Below, piece by piece: positions 1 through 8,339 of a stretch of 33,678 nucleotides of DNA. Position 1 is the stretch's first letter. Each line of letters begins with the position of its first letter. The translations under genes were made by a program, and so were the position numbers. A model generated the notes under the pieces. It was not told the DNA's origin and made no database searches. It was given only the letters and a program-made list of their open reading frames with translations. The stretch spans positions 1-33,678 of the IMG/VR virus record IMGVR_UViG_3300042988_000161. The stretch is one strand, 5' to 3'. Source of the DNA: a virus.

Positions 1-53
1 GGTCATTCGCAGCGCCTTGTTTCGCTAGATTTGAAAAATTGTAAGGGGGGTTT

Positions 54-506
54 ATGGCCCGCATAACTCTCGGCGAGTTTGCCGACTTTTGCGGCACGAC
101 CATCAAGACGGCAACCGAACTCCGCGCCGCCGGGATAATCCCGCCGACCGCCGAGGAAATGGTCGATTTGGTTAGGCCGTATGTGATCCACTTACGCGAA
201 CAGGCCGCGGGCCGCGCGTCATCCGGCGAGTTTGAACTGACCGCCGAGCGCGCCCGCCTCGCTCACCATCAAGCGAACCTCGCCAGCCTCGACGAAGAAA
301 CGAAACGCAAAAACCTGATCCCGGCGGAACAGGTCAGGGCGGGGTTGATCGAATTGTTTTCCGCCTTCCGGGCGAAAATGCTGTCGATGCCGACCCGGCT
401 CGCAGGGTCATGCGCCGGGAAAGATGCGTTCGAGGTCGAGGCGTTTTCCCGCGAGCTAATCAATCAGGCGCTTGACGAACTTGCGAAGGGTGACGGCATT
501 GTTTGA
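54..506 (+). CDS. terS: Terminase small subunit (Nu1-like)
   Basis: Encodes 150 aa. The N-terminus (about residues 3-45) reads as a winged helix-turn-helix (LGEFADFCGTTIKTATELRA), as in lambda Nu1. About residues 60-110 form a charged helix (TAERARLAHHQANLASLDEE) resembling the Nu1 segment that precedes the TerL-contacting region. In this family the protein recognises the packaging site and recruits the large subunit. It is immediately followed by TerL, which supports the call. The start follows a G-run Shine-Dalgarno (AAGGGGGG then 3 nt). Its last bases overlap the TerL start, suggesting translational coupling. Sequence similarity to Nu1 is modest, so the call rests on layout plus the HTH. 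Confidence 0.8.
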   Translation: MARITLGEFADFCGTTIKTATELRAAGIIPPTAEEMVDLVRPYVIHLREQAAGRASSGEFELTAERARLAHHQANLASLDEETKRKNLIPAEQVRAGLIELFSAFRAKMLSMPTRLAGSCAGKDAFEVEAFSRELINQALDELAKGDGIV

Positions 507-2364
507 AACGGTCATCCGCGAAGCGATCCCGACACTTGCATCACCGCCCGACCTGACGGTCAGCGCATGGGCCGACGCTTACCGGTTTTTGTCCAGCGAG
601 TCGAGCGCCGAACCCGGGCGCTGGCGGACGGATCGCGCGCCGTATCAGCGCGGCATTCTCGACGCCGCCAACGACCCGACGATTCGCGAGGTCGTCGTCA
701 TGTCCTCGGCGCAAGTCGGCAAAACCGAACTGATCTTGAACCTGATCGGTTATTACATCCATCAAGACCCGTCGCCGATCTTGCTGTTGCAACCGACGCT
801 TGAAATGGCCGAGTCGTTTTCAAAAGATCGACTTGCGCCAATGGTGCGCGACACCCCGGCGCTGACCGGCAAGATCGCCGACCCGAAGGCGCGCGATTCT
901 GGCAATACGATGCTGCATAAAAAATTCCCCGGGGGTCAGATCACAATGGCCGGGGCGAACAGTCCCGCCAGCCTCGCCAGCCGACCGATCCGGGTCGTGT
1001 TGTGCGACGAGGTCGATCGCTACCCGTTAAGCGCCGGCACCGAGGGCGACCCGGTATCGCTCGCCCGGAAACGGACTAATACGTTCTGGAATCGCAAGAT
1101 CATCCTCACCAGCACCCCGACGGTCGCCGGGATCAGTCGCATCGAAGCGGCATACGCGCGAAGCGACCGTCGGGAGTTTCATGTCCCATGTCCGCATTGC
1201 GATCACTTGCACACGCTCAAATGGAAAAACGTCCTGTTCGACGAGGCGAACCCGAGCGCCGCGGTTATGGCCTGCCCGGAATGCGGCGGCGTGATCACCG
1301 ATCAGGACAAAGTCGGGATGTTAAAACGCGGGCGCTGGATCCCCGGCGGTGAGTTCACCGGCATCGCCGGGTTTCATATCAACGAGCTTTATTCGCCGTG
1401 GCGCAAGTTCTCCGACGTGGTCGACGAGTTCATCGCGGCGAAAGACTATCCCGAAAAACTCAAGACGTGGATCAACACTTCACTCGGCGAGGTTTGGGAA
1501 GATCGCGACGGCGACAAGATAAGCGACTCCGACTTGATGAACCGAAAATCGACATGGTCAGCGACGACGTTGCCCGCCGAAACGTCGGTCGTGACCGCCG
1601 GCGTCGACACGCAGGACGACCGTCTCGAATGTACCCGCGTCGCGTGGCTCGACGGCAAGCGGTCGCGGTTTATCTCGCATCACGTCATCAACGGTTCACC
1701 CGGCGAGCCGGCGACATGGGCGAAGCTCGACGCCCTGTTGAAAGAGCCGATGACGACCGAGGCGGGGGTCGCGATGCACGTCGCCGCCGTATGCGTTGAC
1801 GCGGGCGGACACCATGCCGCCGGGGTGTTCGACTATTGCAAATCGAAATCGGGCCGTCGGATTTGGGCGGTTCGCGGTAAGGCCGGGGCGGCGCCGGCGT
1901 GGCCGATCCGGGCGAGCAAGTCGGCAAAGCATAAGGGAAATCAACAATGGATGATCGGCGTCGACACGATCAAGGATTTTCTGCGGTCGGCGCTGGCGGT
2001 CGAGGGTACGGACAAACCGCATTCGGTCGAATGGTCGAGCGATCAATCATTCGATGAAAGATATTTCCGCCAGTTCGTCGCCGAGCGCCGGGTCTTGTCC
2101 TATGACAAGCAGGGGCGCCCCGTGCGGACGTGGAAAGCGAAAAGCGGCGCACGGGTCGAGGCATGGGACTGCGCGGTTTATGCGACGGCGGCGATGGAAG
2201 GTTTGCGCGAAATGTATCGCGTGACGTTACGAAAGCCGATCGTCAAGAAAGACCCGCGACCGTCTCCGGCGCCCGCGGACGACGAGGTCGAGGTCGTACC
2301 ATTGCCGAGCGGGAAAAAGTCCGTCAGGCGTCGTTCTGGTGGTTTTGTGGGGGGTTGGAAATGA
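499..2364 (+). CDS. terL: Terminase large subunit, GpA family
   Basis: About 621 aa, the usual size for lambda gpA-type terminases: an ATPase motor plus nuclease that cuts and pumps DNA into proheads. Visible motifs, numbered from the TTG at 499: Walker A-like SSAQVGKTE near residues 69-77; Walker B VVLCDEVDR near 166-174; a zinc-binding pair of CxxC motifs at C231/C234 and C259/C262; RNase H-like nuclease acidic residues in AGVDTQDD (D370) and VCVDAGGHH (D434). The TTG at 499 is preceded 8 nt upstream by GAAGGG and overlaps the end of terS. A longer start at TTG 472 is possible but has no clear ribosome site. It overlaps the next gene by ATGA. Confidence 0.95.
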   Translation: MFETVIREAIPTLASPPDLTVSAWADAYRFLSSESSAEPGRWRTDRAPYQRGILDAANDPTIREVVVMSSAQVGKTELILNLIGYYIHQDPSPILLLQPTLEMAESFSKDRLAPMVRDTPALTGKIADPKARDSGNTMLHKKFPGGQITMAGANSPASLASRPIRVVLCDEVDRYPLSAGTEGDPVSLARKRTNTFWNRKIILTSTPTVAGISRIEAAYARSDRREFHVPCPHCDHLHTLKWKNVLFDEANPSAAVMACPECGGVITDQDKVGMLKRGRWIPGGEFTGIAGFHINELYSPWRKFSDVVDEFIAAKDYPEKLKTWINTSLGEVWEDRDGDKISDSDLMNRKSTWSATTLPAETSVVTAGVDTQDDRLECTRVAWLDGKRSRFISHHVINGSPGEPATWAKLDALLKEPMTTEAGVAMHVAAVCVDAGGHHAAGVFDYCKSKSGRRIWAVRGKAGAAPAWPIRASKSAKHKGNQQWMIGVDTIKDFLRSALAVEGTDKPHSVEWSSDQSFDERYFRQFVAERRVLSYDKQGRPVRTWKAKSGARVEAWDCAVYATAAMEGLREMYRVTLRKPIVKKDPRPSPAPADDEVEVVPLPSGKKSVRRRSGGFVGGWK

Positions 2365-2660
2365 GCGATCTGTTTATTCGTCAACTTGCAATGGCTTGCA
2401 TCCCGAAAATCGCGGCGAAGGTCGAGCTTGCCGTCATGCAAGCGGTTCGGGATGAACTCCCGAAGGTCATCGAGTCGACTTTGCACGAAATGTATGGCGG
2501 CGAGAATGTCAGGTTTTACGTCAGCAAACGGGGCTTGAACGAACGCCGCGAGCGCAATGCGTTGATCCGGGCGAGGTTCGACGGAAGCAATTTCGACGAA
2601 CTCGCGGGTCAGTTTTCGATCAGCGCGCGGACGGTTCGCCGGATCGTCGGCATAAAATGA
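2361..2660 (+). CDS. Mor-like HTH transcription factor
   Basis: 99 aa. The C-terminal third (about residues 57-98) has the pattern of the Mu Mor/C activator family: NERRERNALIRARFDG followed by an HTH, FDELAGQFSISARTVRRIVG. In Mu, Mor and C are dimeric activators of middle and late promoters. The N-terminal 50 residues look helical and could be the dimerisation part. The start codon overlaps the TerL stop (ATGA), so the gene is coupled to packaging genes. Its stop codon is the first base triplet of a 26-bp element repeated upstream of the capsid gene, a possible target (inference). It may instead act in DNA packaging as a small DNA-binding protein. Confidence 0.65.
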   Translation: MSDLFIRQLAMACIPKIAAKVELAVMQAVRDELPKVIESTLHEMYGGENVRFYVSKRGLNERRERNALIRARFDGSNFDELAGQFSISARTVRRIVGIK

Positions 2661-2683
2661 CATTTTCACCCCTGATTTGTCAC
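2658..2683 (+). repeat. 26-bp intergenic repeat, copy 1
   Basis: Begins at the TGA stop of the Mor-like gene and ends in TTTGTCAC. It matches 25 of 26 bases at 10364-10389. It carries inverted TGACA/TGTCA ends at 2658-2662 and 2678-2682, 20 bp apart (two helical turns), as expected for a dimer-binding site. It lies in the 68-nt gap before the gpW-like gene, one of the few real gaps in this block. No good -10 box follows, so a sigma-70 promoter is not evident. Confidence 0.75.
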
Positions 2684-2728
2684 AAATGACGCGCTATCGT
2701 TCACGCTATCCACAAAGGCGCGAGCGCG

Positions 2729-3292
2729 ATGTCTATTCCGACAACCGAACCGGCCAGCTTCGTCGCTGGTGACACCGTTACATGGTCGAAAAGTCTTTCC
2801 GACTATCCCGCGACAACGTGGTCGCTTAAATATCGCTTCGTCAATTCCGCCGGCAAGGTCGACATCACCGCCGCAGCGGACGGTTCCGACTATCTCGTCA
2901 CCCTGACCGCGGCAACAACCGCCGCCTATACCGCCGGGAAATATGATTTCACCGGCTGGGTCGAGAAAGGCACCGGCCCGACCGCCGAGCGCGTCACAGT
3001 CTCGACCGGTCGGATCGAGATCAAGCCGAACCTCGCAATTCAAAACACGTTCGACGGTCGCAGCACCGCCCGCAAGATTCTCGAAACCCTCGAAACGGCA
3101 TACACGTCCGCGGTTTCGTCCCGGGCGTTCGTTCAAGAATACGAAATCGCGGGTCGTCGCATGAAATTCAATAGTCCGGGCGATTGGATCAGAGAGTTAA
3201 ATTTCTGGCGGTCGCAAGTGAAAGCCGAGGAAAGAGCCGAGCGCATCGCCGACGGCCTCGGCGGCAACGCCCGGATCATGGTGAGATTCTAA
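2729..3292 (+). CDS. Head-tail connector, gpW-like C-terminus
   Basis: 187 aa. Residues about 1-105 are beta-rich with alternating Thr/Val, like an Ig-type domain. Residues about 112-187 are mostly helical, with ARKILETLETAY, then EIAGRRMKFNSPGDWIREL and a charged end. This matches the layout of lambda gpW: helix, beta hairpin with GRR, helix. Its place between terminase and portal is the W position in lambda (A-W-B). The gpW role is to seal the head vertex before FII and the tail bind. The N-terminal domain is an addition compared with the 68-aa gpW. Start at ATG 2729. Confidence 0.6.
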   Translation: MSIPTTEPASFVAGDTVTWSKSLSDYPATTWSLKYRFVNSAGKVDITAAADGSDYLVTLTAATTAAYTAGKYDFTGWVEKGTGPTAERVTVSTGRIEIKPNLAIQNTFDGRSTARKILETLETAYTSAVSSRAFVQEYEIAGRRMKFNSPGDWIRELNFWRSQVKAEERAERIADGLGGNARIMVRF

Positions 3293-3295
3293 AAT

Positions 3296-5236
3296 ATGGC
3301 AATTCTCGATTTCATCCGCAACGCATTCCCGCAGCGCGACCCGGTTGTCGCCCCGAATGACCCGACACGCGGCCCGGTGCCGCGCAAGCGTCGCATCGAG
3401 GCGGGCGAAGTCACTCGATTAAATCAGGGATGGAAGGCGGCAAACCTCGCCGCTGACGAGGAAATCAAGCGATCGCTTGAAACCGTCCGCGCCCGTTCGC
3501 GCGATCTGGCTTATAACAACGAATACGCCAAAAAATATCTGCAAATGGTCGCGACGCATATCGTCGGCCCGAACGGATTCAACCTTCAAAGCATGGTCGT
3601 CGGTGACATTACCGGCGACCGCATGACACCCGACCGCCCGGCGCGTGACATCATCGAGCGCGGGTTCGCGAAATGGGCGCAGCGCGGGACGTGCGAGGCG
3701 ACCGGGCGTTTCTCTTTCTCCGAGTTTCAGCGAATGGTGATCGAGACGGTCGCGCGCGACGGCGAGGCGATCATCATGCGCCGCCGGGGTGCCGACAATG
3801 CGTTCGGGTATGAACTGAAACTCGTCGAGGTCGATCGCTTGCCGGTATCGAAAAGCGAAACCCTCAAGGGCGGCAATCAGATCGTCATGGGCATCGAATT
3901 AAACGCCGACGGCAAGGCGGTCGCGTACTGGCTCAACCTCGGCGACATCGCCAACACGAACCCGACCGTCACGTTGACCCGTATTCCCGCCGAGGACATC
4001 ATCCATTTATATCGCCCGGGGCGCGCGGAACAGCACCGCGGACTGCCTTGGATGCACGCCGTCATGAGCGGTTTGAAAATGCTCTCCGGGTTTGAAGAAG
4101 CGGCCATCGTGGCCGCCCGCGTCGGCGCGGCAAAGATGGGCTTTTTTACTTCGCCAGATGGTGACGCCGCCGCGCTTGCGGACGATGCCGTCGACGGCGA
4201 GTTTTATCAGGACGCCGAAGCGGGTGCGTTCTCGGTGTTGCCCCCGGGCTACACGTTCGAGCAATGGAATCCAGATTATCCGCATCAAAACTATGACGTG
4301 TTTGTCAAAGCGCGCTTGCGTTCGATCGCGTCGGGTTTGGGCATCGCTTATCACACGCTCGCGAACGACCTGTCTGACGTGAACTTTTCCAGCGCCCGCG
4401 CCGGAACCCTTGAGGAACGGGACAACTGGATCGTCTTGCAAAACTGGTTTGTCGACGGTTTCCTGCGCCCGGTGTTCAACGATTGGATCGAACAAGCCTT
4501 GAAAAAAGGCGTTCTGTCGTTCTCGACCGGCAAGTCGTTGCCCGTGGTCAAGCGGGACAAGTTCACCGCGCACGAATGGCAGGGTCGCCGGTGGCAATGG
4601 GTCGACCCGGTCAAGGACATCGAAGCGGCCCGCCTCGCGATCAAGACCGGTATATCCAGCCCGCAGATGATCGCCGCGCAAAACGGCGTCGACATCGACG
4701 ACGCGCTGCAAGGCATCGCCGAGTTCGAGGCCCGGGTCAAAGAATCAGGCGTCACGCTAGTCGACTACGATCTGACGCAAACTGCCCCCGAGTCGGAACC
4801 CGCGTCGACGCCTGATAACACAATGCGCGATCTGTTCATCGCTATGACTCGCAGTTTTGAGCGTGAACAGCCGCCGACCGTCGTCAACGTACAAAACCCA
4901 CCTCCAGACAATTCAATGCGTGAATTGATTCTCGCGATGGCGCGCAGTCTGGATCGTGAGCCGCCAGCTACGCAGATTATCAACAACGTCCCGCCGAGCG
5001 AGATTCGCAATGAGATATTCGTCGAACCGACCCCGATCAACGTGCAAGCGAGCGAGGTTCGGATTGAAAACCTGATCGAAGTCGAGCCGACCCCGATCAC
5101 GGCGGAAGTGAACATCGAAGTCCCGGCGCCTGACGTCCGCGTTTCGTTGCCGTCACGCAAGACCGAAACGACCGTCGAGCGTGACCGGGACGGCAATATC
5201 TCGCGCGCAACTCAAATTGAAACGGATGCAGATTGA
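3296..5236 (+). CDS. Portal protein (lambda gpB family)
   Basis: 646 aa. The first ~495 residues are typical of lambda-family portals: an N-terminal helix, then NEYAKKYLQMVATHIVGPNGF, WAQRGTCEATGRFSFSEFQR, GEAIIMRRRG, LYRPGRAEQHRGLPWMHAVM and DLSDVNFSSARAGTLEERDN. The portal is the dodecameric ring for DNA entry and tail attachment. From about residue 500 to the end the protein has a repetitive, acidic tail: two copies of a DNxMR(D/E)Lx(I/L)AMxRSxxRE unit and two copies of an E(I/V)R...VEPTPI unit. These look like an appended fibrous or interaction segment. The start lies 3 nt after the previous gene and the stop overlaps the next start. Confidence 0.95.
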   Translation: MAILDFIRNAFPQRDPVVAPNDPTRGPVPRKRRIEAGEVTRLNQGWKAANLAADEEIKRSLETVRARSRDLAYNNEYAKKYLQMVATHIVGPNGFNLQSMVVGDITGDRMTPDRPARDIIERGFAKWAQRGTCEATGRFSFSEFQRMVIETVARDGEAIIMRRRGADNAFGYELKLVEVDRLPVSKSETLKGGNQIVMGIELNADGKAVAYWLNLGDIANTNPTVTLTRIPAEDIIHLYRPGRAEQHRGLPWMHAVMSGLKMLSGFEEAAIVAARVGAAKMGFFTSPDGDAAALADDAVDGEFYQDAEAGAFSVLPPGYTFEQWNPDYPHQNYDVFVKARLRSIASGLGIAYHTLANDLSDVNFSSARAGTLEERDNWIVLQNWFVDGFLRPVFNDWIEQALKKGVLSFSTGKSLPVVKRDKFTAHEWQGRRWQWVDPVKDIEAARLAIKTGISSPQMIAAQNGVDIDDALQGIAEFEARVKESGVTLVDYDLTQTAPESEPASTPDNTMRDLFIAMTRSFEREQPPTVVNVQNPPPDNSMRELILAMARSLDREPPATQIINNVPPSEIRNEIFVEPTPINVQASEVRIENLIEVEPTPITAEVNIEVPAPDVRVSLPSRKTETTVERDRDGNISRATQIETDAD

Positions 5237-5571
5237 TGGAACTTGGAATCGGGGAACTTGTTGGCGCGGTGGTCGCAATCATCGGCGCGGGTTGGGTCTT
5301 GCTTCAATTGGCGTTTCGTCAGTTTGAGCTTCGCCTTGACGACAAATTCAAGGCGCAGGGCGTTCGGATCGCCGCGATTGAAGGCGTCACTCTGGATATA
5401 AAGCGCCTCGAACTAGAAGTCGTGAAACGGGACAGTTCTTACGTCTCGCGGCAGGAATATAACCTCGCTTTACAGCGAATTTTCGACAAGCTGGAATTGA
5501 TCGACGGGAAGCTCTCGAACAAGGTCGACCGGTCTGATTGTCAACGATTGATGGGCAAGGTCACGCAATAA
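5236..5571 (+). CDS. Small membrane-anchored coiled-coil protein
   Basis: 111 aa from ATG 5236, which overlaps the portal stop (TGATG). One hydrophobic segment (about residues 5-28, IGELVGAVVAIIGAGWVLLQ) is followed by an amphipathic, charged region with heptad-like spacing (LDIKRLELEVVKRD, LQRIFDKLELIDGKL). The architecture, an N-terminal membrane anchor with a coiled coil, resembles XhlA-type or DUF1640-like phage proteins, but I cannot assign a family. It sits between portal and capsid genes, an odd place for a membrane protein. A role in membrane-associated assembly or in lysis would be a guess. Confidence 0.6.
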   Translation: MELGIGELVGAVVAIIGAGWVLLQLAFRQFELRLDDKFKAQGVRIAAIEGVTLDIKRLELEVVKRDSSYVSRQEYNLALQRIFDKLELIDGKLSNKVDRSDCQRLMGKVTQ

Positions 5572-5580
5572 GGGGCAACG

Positions 5581-5796
5581 ATGGAAACGGTTCAAGGCAA
5601 TCTGACAATCATCAACGCAAACACCGAGTCGCCGCTTGTCTACTGGAACGGCAAACAGGTCGCCGGCGTGACTAGCATTCGGGTGCATAACGAGGACGAC
5701 GAACACCTCGTCAAAATCGTCGTCGATGGCGACGACGAAGCGACCTATTTTTCGATGATCGAGGGCGGTGTCATCGTCCGAAAGGCTAAAAAATGA
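5581..5796 (+). CDS. Hypothetical protein, 71 aa
   Basis: Small, acidic and probably all-beta: alternating short strands such as NLTIINAN, LVYWNGKQVAG and VKIVVDGDDE. No family recognised. It has a clear ribosome site (AAGGGGCAACG before ATG 5581) and its stop overlaps the next start in an ATGA, so it is part of the late block. The beta-hairpin content suggests a small virion accessory or decoration protein, but this is inference only. Confidence 0.65.
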   Translation: METVQGNLTIINANTESPLVYWNGKQVAGVTSIRVHNEDDEHLVKIVVDGDDEATYFSMIEGGVIVRKAKK

Positions 5797-6026
5797 GCGA
5801 ATTCTTGATGATCGTGCCGGACGGGTGGGGCGAGGTCGCCGACGGTCAGGCGTTTGTCGACCAGCACACCGAGACGCAACTGCAAGACCTGATCGCTCGC
5901 GGTGAACTCGCCGCGATTGAGGCGATGCTTCAAGATGGCGGATATATCCCGATGGATTCGGCAATGCTCGATTTCCGCCTGTTCCGAGACGGCGGATCGT
6001 TCCGGGTCTGGTATCTTTTGGGGTAA
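5793..6026 (+). CDS. Hypothetical protein, 77 aa
   Basis: Starts inside the previous stop (ATGA) and ends 3 nt before the next gene, so it is tightly coupled. The protein is acidic, with FLMIVPDGWGEVADG near the N-terminus, a helical middle (TQLQDLIARGELAAIEAML) and an aromatic C-terminus (FRLFRDGGSFRVWYLLG). No family recognised. Paired with the preceding small gene, it may be a chaperone or minor virion component. Confidence 0.6.
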   Translation: MSEFLMIVPDGWGEVADGQAFVDQHTETQLQDLIARGELAAIEAMLQDGGYIPMDSAMLDFRLFRDGGSFRVWYLLG

Positions 6027-6029
6027 TTT

Positions 6030-8324
6030 GTGCCGGCGATTCGCGATACCTCTTTTTCGTATGAGTCCGTAACAACCGACGCGGGCCTAACGATTCCAAT
6101 GTGTTCATACGCATCGGGCGATCTAATGTTCGCCTTTTGCGCTGGTGACACGGGCGCGCCGACGTGGTCATGCTCGAACGGCATCGGGACTTGGACGCAA
6201 CTTTTCGCCCTCTCTAATACCGCCTCTTTCACTTGCTGGTGGAAATATGCGGCGGCGTCCGGCGAGGGCGACGTTGTATTCAGTAACGCCGTCAATGAAA
6301 CCTATTCCGGCGCGCTGGTGGTCGTTCGAGACGTTTATCAAAGTTATACGAGCGGATCGCCGCCTTTGAGCGCAAACGCGACCGCTACCGGCACAAAAAT
6401 CGCACTCCCGACCATTACAACGAACGCGGCGAACTCTTTGGTTCTGGCGGCGATTTCAAGTTCGGGCACGTCATCGCTGTCGTTCGTCGAGGATGCTTTG
6501 CAGGACTTGGTCAAGGTTGACGGGGCCGCCGAAGGTCTTGCGGTCGGATGGTTCTTTAAACAGGCCGCTGGATTAACCACAGCATACAACGCCGCGTCGA
6601 TGGCGTCCGCCGCCGGCAGCAAAGCCGTCATCGAAGTCCGCGCCCCTGCTGGCGGGGCGACCGTGATTCCCCCTTACCCTGTTTCGGACGCTTCGATATT
6701 CCTGACGCCGTCGCCGGGGATTGCATACGATTCAAATACCGCGCTCGCCGCGACCGCCGACACAAACTTCGGCACCAGCATCGCGGGTAAAACTTGCAAC
6801 GACGGGACGGTCGCGACCGCCGTGACAGACATCGGACTCGACAAGGGTGCATTTATGTCGATGGCGGGCGTCACCAATGCGACGACCGCGAATCAAATGT
6901 CAGGGGCCGAGGCCGTTGTCGCGGCGTCTCGATATAACGTCGGGAACCGAAACATTCTGACCAATTTCCGACACGCCGCGCCGTCGTCGAATCAGCGACT
7001 TTCTCCGATCACGTCGGGTCGTGGCGTTTGGTTTGGTATGAAATCGGGCGCAACCGCCGCGACGGATTATAAGGTTTGGCAGGTTCACGGCGGCGACGTG
7101 GCAATGCCCCCGGGTTACGTCATGCCGCTCGTCATCAATGCCGCCAATACTGACACGATCGCAACGGCTGGCACGTTATCGAATAGCGACGTTCGTCGAT
7201 ATGGATTTTGGACGGGCGGCATCGGCGCGTTGACTCAACAATCGTGTTTTGGGCCTATGTGGGCAATGGACACGACCGTCCTCGCCGGGGGCGTATCTGC
7301 TGAACCGATCGGCATTCCTGAAATTGTCCAATCTGCCGCGTTGAATAAGGTTCGATTCTCGTCGTTGCTTCAAGGCGCGAATCAAATGCTTTGCTTGCAA
7401 GCGATCCAGTTCGGCAACGGCGGGACGAATCCGGTTTATCTGCAATTGGACTCGACCGCGATCGAGTTTCCGAGCAAGAAAAACACCGCGAAAAAATTGG
7501 TGAACTATAACGGGATCGACGACTCCGTCGGGTTTACTTATTATCCCGGCGCGTCAGATACGATCATTCATCGAAGCTCTGTCGTTTCGTCTCCGTCGAA
7601 ATATCATTGGCGGATTCATGCGAGCGCATCCGCGTCGGCGACGTATGATTTCAACGGCCTGTCGATCATCGGTGCGGGCGACGTTCAACTGCGGGCGGTG
7701 ACAACTTTCTCGAACATGACTTTCGCGTCATGTCCGACAATAACGCAAAATTCCGCGGTCGTTGATAATTGCACCTTCACCGCAAGCAAGATCACCAGCG
7801 CCACACTCGGCGACATGGATAATCTGACGAACTGTTCGTTCACCAGTAGCGGCACGGGTCACGCGATCGAGGTCGGCGGATCGGCATCGACGATCACGTT
7901 CACCGGAAACACGTTCACGGGTTACGCATCGAGCAACGGCACGACCGGAAACGAAGCGATTTATGTGAACATCGCGTCGGGTAATGTGACCATAAACATA
8001 TCCGGGGGCGGATCGACGCCGTCGATTAGAACCGCCGGCGCAACCGTCACCGTGAACAACTCGAAAACCTTGCAACTGACCGGCCTCGTCACCGGTTCCG
8101 ACATCGTGATTTTGAGCGCCGGCACGACGACCGTTATTCAGTCCGCCGACCAGCATTCCGGAACGACATACGATTACAGTTATTCATACTCCGCCGGCAC
8201 TTATATCGACGTGTGCGTCTATAAAGCCGGATATATCCCGTGGCAAACACGATCTTATTTGCTGGCGAACGCTGACGGGTCGTTGCCGGTTTCTCAAGTT
8301 TCTGACCCGAGTTACGTTGACTAA
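6030..8324 (+). CDS. Large virion protein with beta-helix region
   Basis: 764 aa, starting at GTG 6030 with GGGG 6 nt upstream. Residues about 1-210 look like a beta-sandwich (WTQLFALSNTASFTCWWKY, SLVLAAISSSGTSSLSFV). About 215-470 is a second beta-rich domain. About 520-660 reads as a right-handed beta-helix with short N-x-T/F-T rungs (VVDNCTFTASKITS, ITFTGNTFTGYAS). The C-terminus (about 675-764) is a compact TLQLTGLVTGSDIVILSAGT-type domain ending SDPSYVD. These are features of fibre or spike proteins. Its position between portal and protease/capsid, far from the tail tip, suggests a head-associated fibre or decoration, or a tail fibre displaced in the order. The exact role is unknown. Confidence 0.7.
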   Translation: MPAIRDTSFSYESVTTDAGLTIPMCSYASGDLMFAFCAGDTGAPTWSCSNGIGTWTQLFALSNTASFTCWWKYAAASGEGDVVFSNAVNETYSGALVVVRDVYQSYTSGSPPLSANATATGTKIALPTITTNAANSLVLAAISSSGTSSLSFVEDALQDLVKVDGAAEGLAVGWFFKQAAGLTTAYNAASMASAAGSKAVIEVRAPAGGATVIPPYPVSDASIFLTPSPGIAYDSNTALAATADTNFGTSIAGKTCNDGTVATAVTDIGLDKGAFMSMAGVTNATTANQMSGAEAVVAASRYNVGNRNILTNFRHAAPSSNQRLSPITSGRGVWFGMKSGATAATDYKVWQVHGGDVAMPPGYVMPLVINAANTDTIATAGTLSNSDVRRYGFWTGGIGALTQQSCFGPMWAMDTTVLAGGVSAEPIGIPEIVQSAALNKVRFSSLLQGANQMLCLQAIQFGNGGTNPVYLQLDSTAIEFPSKKNTAKKLVNYNGIDDSVGFTYYPGASDTIIHRSSVVSSPSKYHWRIHASASASATYDFNGLSIIGAGDVQLRAVTTFSNMTFASCPTITQNSAVVDNCTFTASKITSATLGDMDNLTNCSFTSSGTGHAIEVGGSASTITFTGNTFTGYASSNGTTGNEAIYVNIASGNVTINISGGGSTPSIRTAGATVTVNNSKTLQLTGLVTGSDIVILSAGTTTVIQSADQHSGTTYDYSYSYSAGTYIDVCVYKAGYIPWQTRSYLLANADGSLPVSQVSDPSYVD

Positions 8325-8339
8325 AAAGGACTATCAAAA

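Noticed and set aside
2130-2360. Upstream extension of the Mor-like gene into the terminase gene
   Set aside because: The extra residues are Arg/Gly-rich and lie in the wrong frame of a certain gene; ATG 2361 gives the expected ATGA overlap.
2677-2720. Sigma-70 promoter built on TTGTCA in the 26-bp repeat
   Set aside because: No acceptable -10 box at 16-18 nt in either copy.
4007-4711. 234-codon open frame antisense to the portal gene
   Set aside because: Arg- and Val-rich composition typical of antisense frames in high-GC DNA; no motif, and the portal reading frame is certain.
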